Shown: positions 7,364-16,221, counted from the stretch's first letter. The stretch is DNA of 64,000 nt from Pelagibius sp037652055 (GCF_037652055.1 NZ_JBBKAH010000002.1:1426001-1490000); one strand, 5' to 3'. Numbers and translations: made by a program. Notes: a model not told the origin generated them from the sequence alone.

Positions 7364-10188
7364 GCTTCGGCGTTATCGAAGAATGCTTTCACCGCCGCCA
7401 CCGCTTCGGCGAGGCCGACGCGTTCGGCGGTGACCTCCGGCGGGAAGGCATCGAGCAAGCGTGAGGGAAGAGGATCGAGCAGCACGAAGACGCCGCGGTC
7501 GTCGGCGCGGCGGATGAGGCGTCCGTAGGCCTGGCGCAGCTTCAGGCGGGTCAGGCGCTCGTCATAGGCACGCCCGCCGAAAAGATCGCGGCGCGCCTTG
7601 TGGATGATGTCGGGGCGCGGCCAGGGCACGCGGTCGAAGGCGATGAGGCGCAGCGCACGTCCCGGCACGTCGACGCCGTCGCGTACCGCATCGGTGCCCA
7701 GCAGGCAGGAGTCCTCCTCGGCGCGAAAGATGTCGACCAGGGTGCCGGTGTCCAGCCCGTCGGTGTGCTGGCTGTAGAGCGTGATGCCGGCGTCGGCCAG
7801 CGGCTGGGCGATCTGCTTCTGCACCGCGCGCAGCCGCGCGATGGCGGTGAACAGGCCGAGGCCGCCCCCCTTTGAGGCCAGGAACAGCGCCCGGTAGGCG
7901 GCGGCGAGCTGCGTCAGGTCGCCGCGCTTCAGGTCATGCACGATGAGGATGCGCGTCTGCCGGACATAGTCGAAGGGCGAGGGCAGGGAGAGACGCGAGA
8001 CGTGGGCTGCGAGATGATTGATGCCGAGGCGTGCCTCCGCCGCGCGCCAGGCCGACTCGCCGTGGAATTCCTCGCCGTTGCTGTGCTCGCCGCTGTTGTC
8101 GGTGAGGGTCGCCGAGGTGATCAGCATGCCGTGGGCGGCCTGGCCCAGGCTGGCGGCAAAGGGCTGGCTGGGATCGACCCAGTGGCGGTAGAGCCCGACG
8201 TCGATATCGCGGCCGTCGATGCGCTCCACGGCGAACCAGTCGCAGAAGTCGCGCGGCGTCTCCTCTTGCAGGGCCCCCAGCATGGCGCGCCAGGCGGCAA
8301 GCGGCAGGATCGCGCGAGTCTCCAGGCTGCCGGCCGCTGCCTCGATGCGCCGCCGGGTGTCGCTGTCCAGGCTGTCGGATTCCTCGTCGAGGCGCGCCAG
8401 CAGCAGCCGGCGCAGCTTCTTCAGCGGTTCGGCCAGCGCCATCAGTTCCGCGGCCAGGAGCTGCGCCGCGTCGAGCAAGCCCTCGACCGGAGGGTGCGCC
8501 GGCGCCTCCAGACTGTAGCCTTGCTCCTGGCCGCCGGCACGGGCGTAGACCTGGCGCCCTGCGAGCAGCAGGAACTTTTCCATGGCACCTTCGGGGCGGC
8601 CCTCCTCGACCCGCTGGCGCCAGCCTTCGCCGGCCAGTACGCCCGCAGCCTTCAGCGCCTCGTCTAGCGCCTCCTGCGCTTTCGGGTCGTTACCCAGCAA
8701 GTCTTCCAGGCGGCGCTGCAGGCCGCGCATGCGGCTGCCGGCACGCCGGCCGCCTTCTGCGCCCAGCAGCCAGCGGCGCAGCTCCCGCGATTCGAGGCCG
8801 GTCAGGTGCGCGGCGAAGGCGCTGTCGGCGGCATCGAAGAGATGATGGCCCTCGTCAAAGACGTAGCGCGTCGGCAGCTGGCCGTCGTCGCCGCCGCCCA
8901 TGGCCGCCTGGATGAGAACCAGCGCGTGATTGGCGATGACGATCTCCGCCTGGCGGGCGGCGCGCACCGAACGCTCGATGAAGCACTTCTTGTAGTGCTG
9001 GCAGGCGGAATAGATGCACTCGCCGCGCCGGTCCGCGAGGCCCAGGGTGCGTAAGGGGCCGAAGAGATCGGCGAGCCAGCCGGGAAAGTCGCCGCCCACC
9101 ATGTCGCCGCCGCGCGTGCGCGCGGTCCAGCGCGCCATGAGGCCGAGCGCCACGGCGTCCTGCGGGCGGCCCTGCGCCACCGCCTCGGCAAGATTCAGCA
9201 GGCAGAGGTAGTTCTCGCGTCCCTTGCGGATCACCACCTTGCGGGCGTGCTCGCGCCGCTCGGGGAAGAGGCGCGCCAGTTCGTCGTCGACCTGGCCCTG
9301 CAGGTTGCGGGTGTAGGTGGAAACCCAGACGGCGGCGTTGTTGCGCTCGGCCCAGAGGCTGGCCGGAGCCAGGTAGCCGAGGGTCTTGCCGGTGCCGGTG
9401 CCGGCCTCGGCCAGTACCACCTGCGGCTCACCCTCGTGCTCGCGCGGGGCGAAGGCGGCCGCGGCGGCGGCGGCGTAGGCCGCCTGCTGCGGGCGCGGTT
9501 CGGAATCGTCATCGAGGAACTCGGCCAGGCGGTCGCGCGCCTCCTCCGGCCCGACCGGCCGGGTGCCGGGGGCGCCGCGCGGCGGGCGCTCCTCCCATTC
9601 CGGCAGGCGCTCCCAGACGCGCAGGCCGATGCTGCGCTTCGGTAGCGTCGCGCCGCCCTCACCGAAGCCGAGCGCGTGGATGACATAGGGGCCCCAGGCC
9701 CAGCCGGCTTGAGCCATCTGCCAGGCGATGCCCGGCGCGTCGCGGTCGAAGGCCGAGGAGGCGCCGGCGCGGGCGGCCAGCTCGGCCAGCAGGGCATGGG
9801 CGAGGCCCGGGATCGCGATGGCCGCGGCCTCGGCATCCGCAGGCTTCGGCTGGCCCAGCGCCTGGGCCAGGCCGTGCGGGGTCGGGGCGCAGAAGCTGGC
9901 CGGGCGCACGAAGGCGAAGAGCTCCAGCAGGTCGAACGCCGGGAAGGGGTCGCAGCCGAGGCGCCGCGCCGTCGCCCGCGCGTGGCAGAGCATCGGCGGG
10001 GTCTCCCGGGCGCGCTTCACCGCCTCGGTCGCCTTCAGCGTCAGGACTTCGCCGTCCGGCTCGACCCACACCGCCCGCCCGATGCCGGCCAGCAGCAGCG
10101 GCGCCGCCGGCAGGCGGACGGCCGGGGCTCCGGGGCCGGGCGGCGGGGCGGGCGGGGATGACTCGGCGGGAAGCGACGTAGAAGACAT
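7360..10188 (-). CDS. DinG/XPD-type ATP-dependent DNA helicase
   Basis: 942 residues. Walker A is LAEAGTGTGKT near residue 263. Four cysteines of a probable iron-sulfur cluster lie around residues 368-400 (YLCLLN, GECIYSACQHYKKC). Walker B is VFDEGHH near 446, the DEGH variant of the DinG family. The C-terminal RecA-like domain includes LLGTDAVRDGVDVPG and LRQAYGRLIRRADDRG (motif VI). The N-terminal 240 residues are extra and proline/alanine rich. I start at MSSTSLPAES (10188); the frame runs to 10284 but has no better start. DinG enzymes unwind R-loops and forked DNA with 5'-3' polarity. It shares its stop region with the LysE gene. Confidence 0.88.
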   Translation of the reverse strand: MSSTSLPAESSPPAPPPGPGAPAVRLPAAPLLLAGIGRAVWVEPDGEVLTLKATEAVKRARETPPMLCHARATARRLGCDPFPAFDLLELFAFVRPASFCAPTPHGLAQALGQPKPADAEAAAIAIPGLAHALLAELAARAGASSAFDRDAPGIAWQMAQAGWAWGPYVIHALGFGEGGATLPKRSIGLRVWERLPEWEERPPRGAPGTRPVGPEEARDRLAEFLDDDSEPRPQQAAYAAAAAAAFAPREHEGEPQVVLAEAGTGTGKTLGYLAPASLWAERNNAAVWVSTYTRNLQGQVDDELARLFPERREHARKVVIRKGRENYLCLLNLAEAVAQGRPQDAVALGLMARWTARTRGGDMVGGDFPGWLADLFGPLRTLGLADRRGECIYSACQHYKKCFIERSVRAARQAEIVIANHALVLIQAAMGGGDDGQLPTRYVFDEGHHLFDAADSAFAAHLTGLESRELRRWLLGAEGGRRAGSRMRGLQRRLEDLLGNDPKAQEALDEALKAAGVLAGEGWRQRVEEGRPEGAMEKFLLLAGRQVYARAGGQEQGYSLEAPAHPPVEGLLDAAQLLAAELMALAEPLKKLRRLLLARLDEESDSLDSDTRRRIEAAAGSLETRAILPLAAWRAMLGALQEETPRDFCDWFAVERIDGRDIDVGLYRHWVDPSQPFAASLGQAAHGMLITSATLTDNSGEHSNGEEFHGESAWRAAEARLGINHLAAHVSRLSLPSPFDYVRQTRILIVHDLKRGDLTQLAAAYRALFLASKGGGLGLFTAIARLRAVQKQIAQPLADAGITLYSQHTDGLDTGTLVDIFRAEEDSCLLGTDAVRDGVDVPGRALRLIAFDRVPWPRPDIIHKARRDLFGGRAYDERLTRLKLRQAYGRLIRRADDRGVFVLLDPLPSRLLDAFPPEVTAERVGLAEAVAAVKAFFDNAEA

Positions 10189-10363
10189 GTCGGGACTATA
10201 ACGGGAACAACGGGCCCCCGCATTCCGATAAGGCGGCAGAGGGGGCTTTTCCGCAGGATCGAGGGTCGGCTTGGACGCTCCCATACTGCGGCAGGTGAAA
10301 TCGGGCTATTCTGGATATGGGGTCGGGTTTCCGGCCCCCCGTGACGTGTGAAGTGGGAGCAGG

Positions 10364-10960
10364 ATGAGTTTTGTCGCTGCGGTGGGAAGCGAAGCGGTGA
10401 GCAGGGATGCCTGCGGCGGGGACGCCGATCTGGAAGCCCTGCTGCGGGGTGACAAGGCGGCGTGGGATCGCTTCGTGACGCGCCATGCCGGGGTGATCTT
10501 CGCGGCGGTGCGTCGCCGGCTGGTGCCGGCCGGACGCGTCGCCGATGCGGAGGACGTGGTGCAGGATGTCTTCGTGCGCCTCTGCCAGCACGATTTCCGC
10601 CTGCTGCGCAGTTATGACGCGGCGCGCGCCAAGATCACCACCTGGCTGACCGTGGTCGCTCACTCGGCGTCAGTGGATCACCTGCGGCGCCTGCGCCGGC
10701 GTACCGAGGATATCGAGGCGCAGCCGGAAGCGGTGCTGGCGGTCGAACCGGTGATCCACGAAAAGGTGAAGATCCCCGAGGGCCTGCTTTCGCCGCGCCA
10801 GGCACTGGTGCTGGAACTGTTGTACCAGCGCGACATGACGCCGGGCGAGGCGGCCGAGGCGATCGGCATCGATCCGCAGACGGTGCGCTCCATGCACCAC
10901 AAGGCGCTGTTGAAGCTGCGGGCGCATTTCCAGGCGGAGCTGGGGGAAGAAGGCGCGTGA
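10364..10960 (+). CDS. ECF-type RNA polymerase sigma factor
   Basis: 198 residues. Region 2 (about 25-100) includes DAEDVVQDVFVRLCQHD, the typical core-binding and -10 recognition helix. Region 4 (about 130-190) has LSPRQALVLELLYQRDMTPGEAAEAIGIDPQTVRSMHHKALLKLR, a normal helix-turn-helix for -35 recognition. It heads a three-gene unit with an anti-sigma-like protein and a periplasmic sensor-like protein. Its stop overlaps a 21-codon reading frame that leads into the anti-sigma gene. It probably transcribes its own operon in response to an envelope or metal signal. Confidence 0.9.
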   Translation: MSFVAAVGSEAVSRDACGGDADLEALLRGDKAAWDRFVTRHAGVIFAAVRRRLVPAGRVADAEDVVQDVFVRLCQHDFRLLRSYDAARAKITTWLTVVAHSASVDHLRRLRRRTEDIEAQPEAVLAVEPVIHEKVKIPEGLLSPRQALVLELLYQRDMTPGEAAEAIGIDPQTVRSMHHKALLKLRAHFQAELGEEGA

Positions 10961-11025
10961 TGCGGGGATATTCAGGCACCGCAGCGCGTAGAGTAATTCA
11001 AGGGGCGAGAGGTTTAAGGACATGA
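10960..11025 (+). CDS. 21-codon bridging reading frame between sigma and anti-sigma genes
   Basis: An ATG overlapping the sigma stop (TGATG) opens a frame that ends in a TGA overlapping the anti-sigma ATG (ATGA at 11022). The product would be MRGYSGTAARR and ten more residues, highly basic. No ribosome binding site of its own is needed if ribosomes reinitiate from the sigma stop. It may serve translational coupling rather than make a functional peptide; a chance frame is quite possible. Confidence 0.3.
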   Translation: MRGYSGTAARRVIQGARGLRT

Positions 11026-11561
11026 GGGAAGAAGACGGCAAGACGAAAGAAGGCGCGGCCCTGTGGCGCGAAGCCCGCCAGGGCTGGCGTTCGCCCGCGG
11101 ACCCAGACCTGGTTGACGGGTCGCCGGACGCGCTGCTGCTCGCGGCCTACCTGGACGGTGGGCTGGCCGAGGACGAGGCGGCACGCCTGGAAGCGCGCCT
11201 CGCCGGCGAAGCGGCGCTGCTCGACGAATTGCTGGCTCTGCGCGAGACCTTGCAGGCTGCGCCGGAAGCGGTGCCGGGGCCCGTCATGACGGCGGTGCTG
11301 GCACGCGCCCAGGCGGCATTCCCCGAGCGTCCCGCCATGCGGGTTGTCGAAAGCGCCCGGCCGTCGCTGCTGGACCGGCTGTTTGGCTTCCAGCTGCGCC
11401 CGGCGGTGTCGGCCTTCGCGGCTATTGCCCTGCTGCTGGCCTGTGCCGGTGCCTTTGAGCTGGGGCGCTATCAGGCCGCGCAGCTGGACACGGCCACGCA
11501 GACCGCCGACACGGCGGAGAGCGACGTCCCGGCCGAATTCGTGCTCGGCGGACTGCTTTAG
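11022..11561 (+). CDS. Probable membrane anti-sigma factor
   Basis: 179 residues: an N-terminal cytoplasmic part (to about 120) containing LAAYLDGGLAEDEAARLEARLAGEAALLDELLALRETL, the helical pattern of anti-sigma domains, then one membrane segment (about 128-147, AVSAFAAIALLLACAGAF) and a short acidic periplasmic tail. The zinc-binding HxxxCxxC motif of ZAS proteins is absent, so recognition must be zinc-independent. It lies 61 bases after the sigma gene and 38 before the sensor gene. The assignment rests on position and topology as much as on sequence. Confidence 0.72.
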   Translation: MREEDGKTKEGAALWREARQGWRSPADPDLVDGSPDALLLAAYLDGGLAEDEAARLEARLAGEAALLDELLALRETLQAAPEAVPGPVMTAVLARAQAAFPERPAMRVVESARPSLLDRLFGFQLRPAVSAFAAIALLLACAGAFELGRYQAAQLDTATQTADTAESDVPAEFVLGGLL

Positions 11562-11599
11562 AACCAGGGCCAGAGTCAGAAGATCGAGAAAGAAAGCCG

Positions 11600-12109
11600 A
11601 TGCGTAGCAAAGTTCTCTGGTTCCTGCTGGTCGCCTCCCTGGCGCTCAACGTGTTCTTCGTCGCCGGCGTCATCTATCCGCGCCTGATGGGCCACCCCCA
11701 TCCGCCGCACGATTACGATCCGGTTGCCCGGGCGGCCGAGGAATTCTCCCTCGACGCGGGACAGACAGAGGCGCTGACGGCGCTGCGCGGCCGCATGGCC
11801 GAGCGCCTGGCTGCGGGGCGCGAGGAGCGGGAAGGATTCCAGGCGATCATTCTGGAGGCTCTCGGCCGGTCGGACTTCGACCGCGCCGCCCTGGCAGAGG
11901 CCCTCGTTGCGCGGCGCGCCGGGGGTGACGACATGATTCTCGACATGACCGGCGAGTTGCACGGCTTCCTCGCCGAACTGTCGCCACAGCAGAAGGCCGC
12001 TTTCCTGGAGCGCGCCCGCGAGCGGGACTTCCTGCGCCGCCTGCTGTTCCCGCCGCGACCCCGTCCGGACCATGACGGATCTGGCCGCGAGGGACCCCGC
12101 CGCGACTGA
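11600..12109 (+). CDS. Periplasmic sensor-like protein of the CnrX/Spy heavy-metal type
   Basis: 169 residues with an N-terminal membrane anchor or signal (LWFLLVASLALNVFFVAGVI) followed by a histidine-rich stretch (GHPHPPHDYDP) and long helices (FSLDAGQTEALTALRGRMAERL, LAELSPQQKAAFLERARERD). This is the hooked helical layout of the periplasmic heavy-metal sensor/Metal_resist family (CnrX, ZraP, Spy). With the sigma and anti-sigma genes upstream it resembles the CnrYXH arrangement, in which the periplasmic protein gates sigma release. No metal exporter genes are adjacent, so the ligand is unknown. Confidence 0.75.
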   Translation: MRSKVLWFLLVASLALNVFFVAGVIYPRLMGHPHPPHDYDPVARAAEEFSLDAGQTEALTALRGRMAERLAAGREEREGFQAIILEALGRSDFDRAALAEALVARRAGGDDMILDMTGELHGFLAELSPQQKAAFLERARERDFLRRLLFPPRPRPDHDGSGREGPRRD

Positions 12110-12143
12110 TCGGGTCGCGACTGATCCGGCTCGACTCCGAACG

Positions 12144-12172
12144 TTGACGCTCAGCCGCGCTCGGCCTAGTGT
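12144..12172 (+). promoter_or_regulatory. Candidate sigma-70 promoter of lysK
   Basis: TTGACG at 12144-12149, a 17-base spacer, then TAGTGT at 12167-12172. The -35 matches five of six consensus bases and the spacing is ideal; the -10 is weak. It would give a leader of about 60 bases before lysK. Confidence 0.45.
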
Positions 12173-12240
12173 CCGCCTCACTTGAAGGGGGCGGCACCCG
12201 GCCGGCCCCGCGAGATCCATCCCGTCACAAGAGCGGAGCC

Positions 12241-13827
12241 ATGAGCACAGAGAGAGACCTGGCCAAGGGCGCACGCGCCTGGCCCTTCGAAGAAGCACGA
12301 CGTGTCCTTCAGCGCATCGACGGGAAAGCGCCGGAAAAAGGCTACGTCCTCTTCGAGACGGGGTACGGCCCATCGGGGCTGCCGCATATCGGCACCTTCG
12401 GCGAGGTGGCGCGCACCACCATGGTGCGACAGGCCTTCCAGCGCCTCAGCGACGTGCCGGCGCGCCTGTTCTGCTTTTCCGACGACATGGACGGCCTGCG
12501 CAAGGTGCCGGACAACATCCCCAACAAGGCGATGGTGGCCGAACATCTCGGCAAGCCGCTGACGCAGATCCCCGATCCCTTCGGTACCCATGAAAGCTTC
12601 GGACACCACAACAACGCGCGCCTGCGCGGCTTTCTCGACACCTTCGGTTTCGAGTACGAGTTCCAATCGTCGACCGACTGGTACACGTCGGGCCGCTTCG
12701 ACGCTGCGCTGCTGCAGGTGCTGCGCCGCTACGACGACGTGAAGAACGTGGTGCTGCCGACCCTCGGGCCGGAGCGGCGCGAAACCTACAGCCCCTTCCT
12801 GCCGCTCTGCCCGAAGACGGGCCGCGTGCTGCAGGTGCCGGTGCTGGAGGTGAATGCCGATGCCGGCACCATCGTCTATGAGGACGAGGACGGTTCCAAG
12901 GTCGAGGTGCCGGTCACCGGCGGCCGGTGCAAGCTGCAGTGGAAGGCCGACTGGGCGATGCGCTGGTACGCGCTGGGCGTCGACTACGAGATGTCGGGCA
13001 AGGACCTCATCGATTCGGTGAAGCTCGGCTCGCAGATCTGCAGGATTCTCGGCGCGCGTCCGCCGGAGGGCTTCAACTACGAGCTCTTTCTGGACGAAGA
13101 CGCGAAGAAGATTTCGAAGTCCAAGGGCAATGGCCTCAGCGCCGAGGAGTGGCTGACCTACGGCCCGCCGGAGAGCCTGTCGCTCTTCATGTTCCAGAAG
13201 CCCAAGGCGGCCAAGCGGCTCTACTTCGATGTCATCCCGCGCGCGGTCGAGGATTATCTCTCGCATCTCGCGGCCTATGACGCCAACGACGAGAAGCGTC
13301 TGGAGAACCCGGTGTGGCACATTCACAACGGCAATCCGCCGCAGCCTGGCACCAAGCTCAGCTTCGGCATGCTGTTGAACCTTGCCTCGGTGTGCAACAC
13401 CGAGGACCCGGCGGTGCTGTGGGGCTTCATCTCCCGTTACGCGCCTGAGGCTTCGCCGCAAAGCGATCCCTTCCTCGACCGCCTGGTCGGCTTCGCGCTG
13501 CGCTACTACGCCGACTTCGTGAAGCCGAAGAAGTCTTACCGCGCACCGAGCGAGGCCGAGCGCAACGCGCTGGAGGATCTGGCTGGACGCCTCAGGCAGC
13601 TGCCGAAGGACGCCGACGGAGAAGCGATCCAGAACGAGGTCTACGCGGTCGGCAAGGAGCACGGCTTCGACAACCTGCGCGACTGGTTCAAGGCGCTCTA
13701 CGAAATCCTGCTGGGCCAGGACCAGGGTCCGCGCATGGGTTCCTTCATGGCGCTCTACGGTCTTCAGGAAAGCCTCGCGCTCATCGAAACGGCCCTACAG
13801 GGCGAAAGCCTCAAGGCGTCGTCGTGA
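12241..13827 (+). CDS. lysK: Lysyl-tRNA synthetase, class I
   Basis: 528 residues, the usual length. The class I catalytic signatures are present: a HIGH variant in GLPHIGTFGE near residue 45 and a KMSKS variant in KKISKSKGNGLS near 290. This enzyme charges tRNA-Lys and replaces the unrelated class II LysS in many alphaproteobacteria and archaea. The start at 12241 is the first ATG with a plausible GGAG before it; the frame opens 24 codons earlier without support. A solute-binding-like gene begins within its stop codon (GTGA), so the two are translationally coupled. Confidence 0.93.
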   Translation: MSTERDLAKGARAWPFEEARRVLQRIDGKAPEKGYVLFETGYGPSGLPHIGTFGEVARTTMVRQAFQRLSDVPARLFCFSDDMDGLRKVPDNIPNKAMVAEHLGKPLTQIPDPFGTHESFGHHNNARLRGFLDTFGFEYEFQSSTDWYTSGRFDAALLQVLRRYDDVKNVVLPTLGPERRETYSPFLPLCPKTGRVLQVPVLEVNADAGTIVYEDEDGSKVEVPVTGGRCKLQWKADWAMRWYALGVDYEMSGKDLIDSVKLGSQICRILGARPPEGFNYELFLDEDAKKISKSKGNGLSAEEWLTYGPPESLSLFMFQKPKAAKRLYFDVIPRAVEDYLSHLAAYDANDEKRLENPVWHIHNGNPPQPGTKLSFGMLLNLASVCNTEDPAVLWGFISRYAPEASPQSDPFLDRLVGFALRYYADFVKPKKSYRAPSEAERNALEDLAGRLRQLPKDADGEAIQNEVYAVGKEHGFDNLRDWFKALYEILLGQDQGPRMGSFMALYGLQESLALIETALQGESLKASS

Positions 13828-14552
13828 GCGAGGCGGCGCGCGCCGAGCTCGGCCGTCCCGGCACCCTGCGGGTCGGCATCAATCTCGGCAACATCCTGCT
13901 GGTGACTGGCCGCGCCGCCGACGGCACGCCCCAGGGCGTCGCTCCGGACACGGCGGCGGCGATCGCCGAGCGGCTTGGCGTCGCCGTCTCTTACGTCGCC
14001 TTTGACACGCCGGGCGAGGTCGCTGACGCGGTGACGCAGGATCTCTGGGACATCGGCCTCATCGCCGAGGAGCCCAAGCGTGCCGAGACCATAGCGTTCT
14101 GCGGTGCCTATGTGGAGATCGAGGCGACCTATCTCGTGCCCGCCGGCTCAGCCATCCAGTCGGTGGCGGAGGTCGACCGGCCCGGCGTGCGCATCGCCGT
14201 CTCAGATCGTGCCGCCTACGATCTCTATCTGAGCCGTACCCTGAAGCACGCTGAACTCTATCGTGCGAAGGGCCTGGCCGGCGCCTTCGAGCTGTTCAAG
14301 ACGGAGAAGCTCGACGCCCTTGCGGGTCTGCTGCCGGCGCTGAAGGACAACAGCGCGAGCCTGCCGGGCTCGCGCGTTCTCGCCGGAAACTACACGACGG
14401 TGCGCCAGGCCGTCGGCACCAAGCCGGCCAACACGGCGCTCAAGGCCTTCATCGGGGAGTTTGTCGCCGAGGCAACGGCGAACGGCCTGATCGCTCGCCT
14501 GATCGACAAGCACGGCGTCACCGGCAAGCTGCAGGTGGCCGCGCCGCTCTGA
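13824..14552 (+). CDS. Type 3 solute-binding-like protein without a signal peptide
   Basis: 242 residues with the fold pattern of polar amino-acid binding proteins (SBP_bac_3): GTLRVGINLGNILLV at the start, GVAPDTAAAIAERLGV, LWDIGLIAEEPKRAETI and PGVRIAVSDRAAYDLYL. The N-terminus is MSEAARAELGRPG: no hydrophobic signal, no lipobox, and the GTG is fixed by overlap with the lysK stop, so no longer start with a signal is available within the coding layout. It is therefore predicted cytoplasmic. It may bind an amino acid such as lysine inside the cell, but this is inference. Confidence 0.78.
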   Translation: MSEAARAELGRPGTLRVGINLGNILLVTGRAADGTPQGVAPDTAAAIAERLGVAVSYVAFDTPGEVADAVTQDLWDIGLIAEEPKRAETIAFCGAYVEIEATYLVPAGSAIQSVAEVDRPGVRIAVSDRAAYDLYLSRTLKHAELYRAKGLAGAFELFKTEKLDALAGLLPALKDNSASLPGSRVLAGNYTTVRQAVGTKPANTALKAFIGEFVAEATANGLIARLIDKHGVTGKLQVAAPL

Positions 14553-14561
14553 GCCGCGGGT

Positions 14562-15404
14562 TCAGCCGTGCGCCCATTCCCAGTAGGCTTCGCGCGCGGC
14601 GGTATAGACCGGCCCCGGCTGCAGGCTGCGGTCCTCGACGCGGGTGATGGGGATCACCTTGCCGTAGTTGCCGGTGGAGAACACTTCGTCGGCCGCCAGC
14701 ACGTCCTGCCAGGTCACCCGCGCCTCGACCACCTTGATGCCGCGTTCTTCCAGCAGGCGCATGATGCGCTGCTTGGTGATTCCGTTCAGGAAGCAGCCGT
14801 TGGGCACCGGGGTTATGGCGGTGCCGTCCTTGACGATCCAGAAGTTGGCGGTCGCCAGTTCGGCGACGTTGCCGACGGCGTCCAGCACCACCGCGTTGTC
14901 GAAGCCGCGCTGGGCCGCCTCGGTCAGCGCGCGCGCCGAGTTGGGATAGAGGCAAGAGGCCTTGGCGTCGGTCGGCGCCATGTTGGGCGCCGGGCGGCGA
15001 TAGCTGGACAGGCAGACGGAGAATCCCTCCGCCGAGGGCATCGGCGCTTCGTAGAGGGTGAAGCAGAAGCGCGTCGACTCGGGGTCCGGCGCGACGAAGC
15101 CGGACTCGGCCCACAGCATGGGACGCAGGTAGAGCGCCTTGTCTTTGCCGAAGTGCTTGAGGCCGTCCTCAGCGATCTCCAGCATCTCACCGGCCGTGTG
15201 CACGGCCTTCAGGCCAAAGCTGGCCGCCGAGCGCACCAAGCGTTCGCAGTGCTGATCGAGGTCCGGCGTCACGCCTTCGAAGGCGCGCGCGCCATCGAAG
15301 ACGACCGATGCCATCCAGGCGGCATGGGTGAGCGGGCCCATCACCGGCGGGTTGCCTTCGACCCACTTGCCTTCCAGGAAATGCACGGCCTTCGGAGCGG
15401 TCAT
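14562..15404 (-). CDS. Class IV aminotransferase, branched-chain amino-acid type
   Basis: 280 residues. The fold-type IV markers are present: VFDGARAFEG near residue 36, the PLP lysine probably in TDAKASCLYPNS near 152, GNVAELATANFWIVKDG near 190-205 and FLNGITKQRIM near 222. These enzymes transaminate leucine, isoleucine and valine with 2-oxoglutarate; some close relatives handle D-alanine or 4-amino-4-deoxychorismate. The conserved length and GVTPDLDQHCERL segment favour the branched-chain type. It stands alone, convergent with the lysK unit, with an unassigned 182-base region upstream. Confidence 0.85.
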   Translation of the reverse strand: MTAPKAVHFLEGKWVEGNPPVMGPLTHAAWMASVVFDGARAFEGVTPDLDQHCERLVRSAASFGLKAVHTAGEMLEIAEDGLKHFGKDKALYLRPMLWAESGFVAPDPESTRFCFTLYEAPMPSAEGFSVCLSSYRRPAPNMAPTDAKASCLYPNSARALTEAAQRGFDNAVVLDAVGNVAELATANFWIVKDGTAITPVPNGCFLNGITKQRIMRLLEERGIKVVEARVTWQDVLAADEVFSTGNYGKVIPITRVEDRSLQPGPVYTAAREAYWEWAHG

Positions 15405-15586
15405 CGCGGAATCATTCCTTCTTTGTGACGTCGATCGGGGAGCGCGACGGCGGAAAGCCTAACCGCTCGACGGAGCAAGGAAAAGCGCCGCCATGCCGGG
15501 AAATTGTAGCGGTGACAAAAGGATCGGAAGAGCGCCGGCGCCGTGGCCGGCAACCGACTTGGTACCGCGACTTTGGTGTCCTGGCT

Positions 15587-16219
15587 TTAGTGTCCGGACC
15601 AGGCGATGCGCGAGACCCACTGCGCCTGGCTGCGCGGCAGCTCGCGCACCACATTCTCGCGGCTCAGCGACTTGATGCGCAGGCGGTCGCTGCTGCGCTC
15701 CAGCAGTTCGGCGATCAGCAACTCGCCCTGCAGGCTGCGCAGCAGGATGCGGTCGCCCGACTTCACCTCGGCGCTGGGGGAGATAACCACCAGGTCGCCG
15801 TTGCGGTAGACCGGCAGCAGGCCGTCGCCGGTGATCTCCAGGGCATAGGCGTGGGGGTCCGGCACGTCCGGAAAGGCGGCTTCCTCCCAGTGGCTGCGCA
15901 GCGGTCGACCCTCGGCGTCGAAGTAGCCCGGCTGGGCCGCCATGGCAAAGCGCAGCTTGGGCAGGCGGCGGAAGCTCACCGGGTGCTCCTGGTCCTCGAC
16001 CAGGCTGATGAACTCGGCGAGCGAGGCCCCCGTGGCGTTCAGCACCTTGGCCAGCGATTCGGTGCTGGGCCAGCGCTGCTTGCCTTCCTTGGTGATGCGC
16101 TTGCTCTTGTTGAAGGTCGTGGGGTCCAGGCCCGCCTGCCGGGCGAGGCCGGACGGCGAGAGGTTGTACCTTGCGGCGAGGCGATCGATCGCTCGCCAGA
16201 CGCTCTGGTGCTCCAACAT
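15587..16219 (-). CDS. LexA-like/S24 repressor-type regulator lacking the protease dyad
   Basis: 210 residues. The N-terminal helix-turn-helix spans about 8-75 (YNLSPSGLARQAGLDPTTFNKSKR, WPSTESLAKVLNATG). The C-terminal S24 fold (about 100-185) keeps AYALEITGDG, YRNGDLVVISPSAEVKSGDRILL. In active members the first motif is GDSM and the lysine sits in a V-K-x-L strand; here they are GDGL near residue 131 and LIAEL near 168. Both the serine and the lysine are missing, so self-cleavage is not expected. A 13-base direct repeat overlaps its own promoter region. Confidence 0.82.
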   Translation of the reverse strand: MLEHQSVWRAIDRLAARYNLSPSGLARQAGLDPTTFNKSKRITKEGKQRWPSTESLAKVLNATGASLAEFISLVEDQEHPVSFRRLPKLRFAMAAQPGYFDAEGRPLRSHWEEAAFPDVPDPHAYALEITGDGLLPVYRNGDLVVISPSAEVKSGDRILLRSLQGELLIAELLERSSDRLRIKSLSRENVVRELPRSQAQWVSRIAWSGH

Positions 16220-16221
16220 GG

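Noticed and set aside
10189..10284. Longer N-terminus for the DinG-like helicase
   Set aside because: It would run into the upstream region of the sigma gene and adds no family-like sequence.
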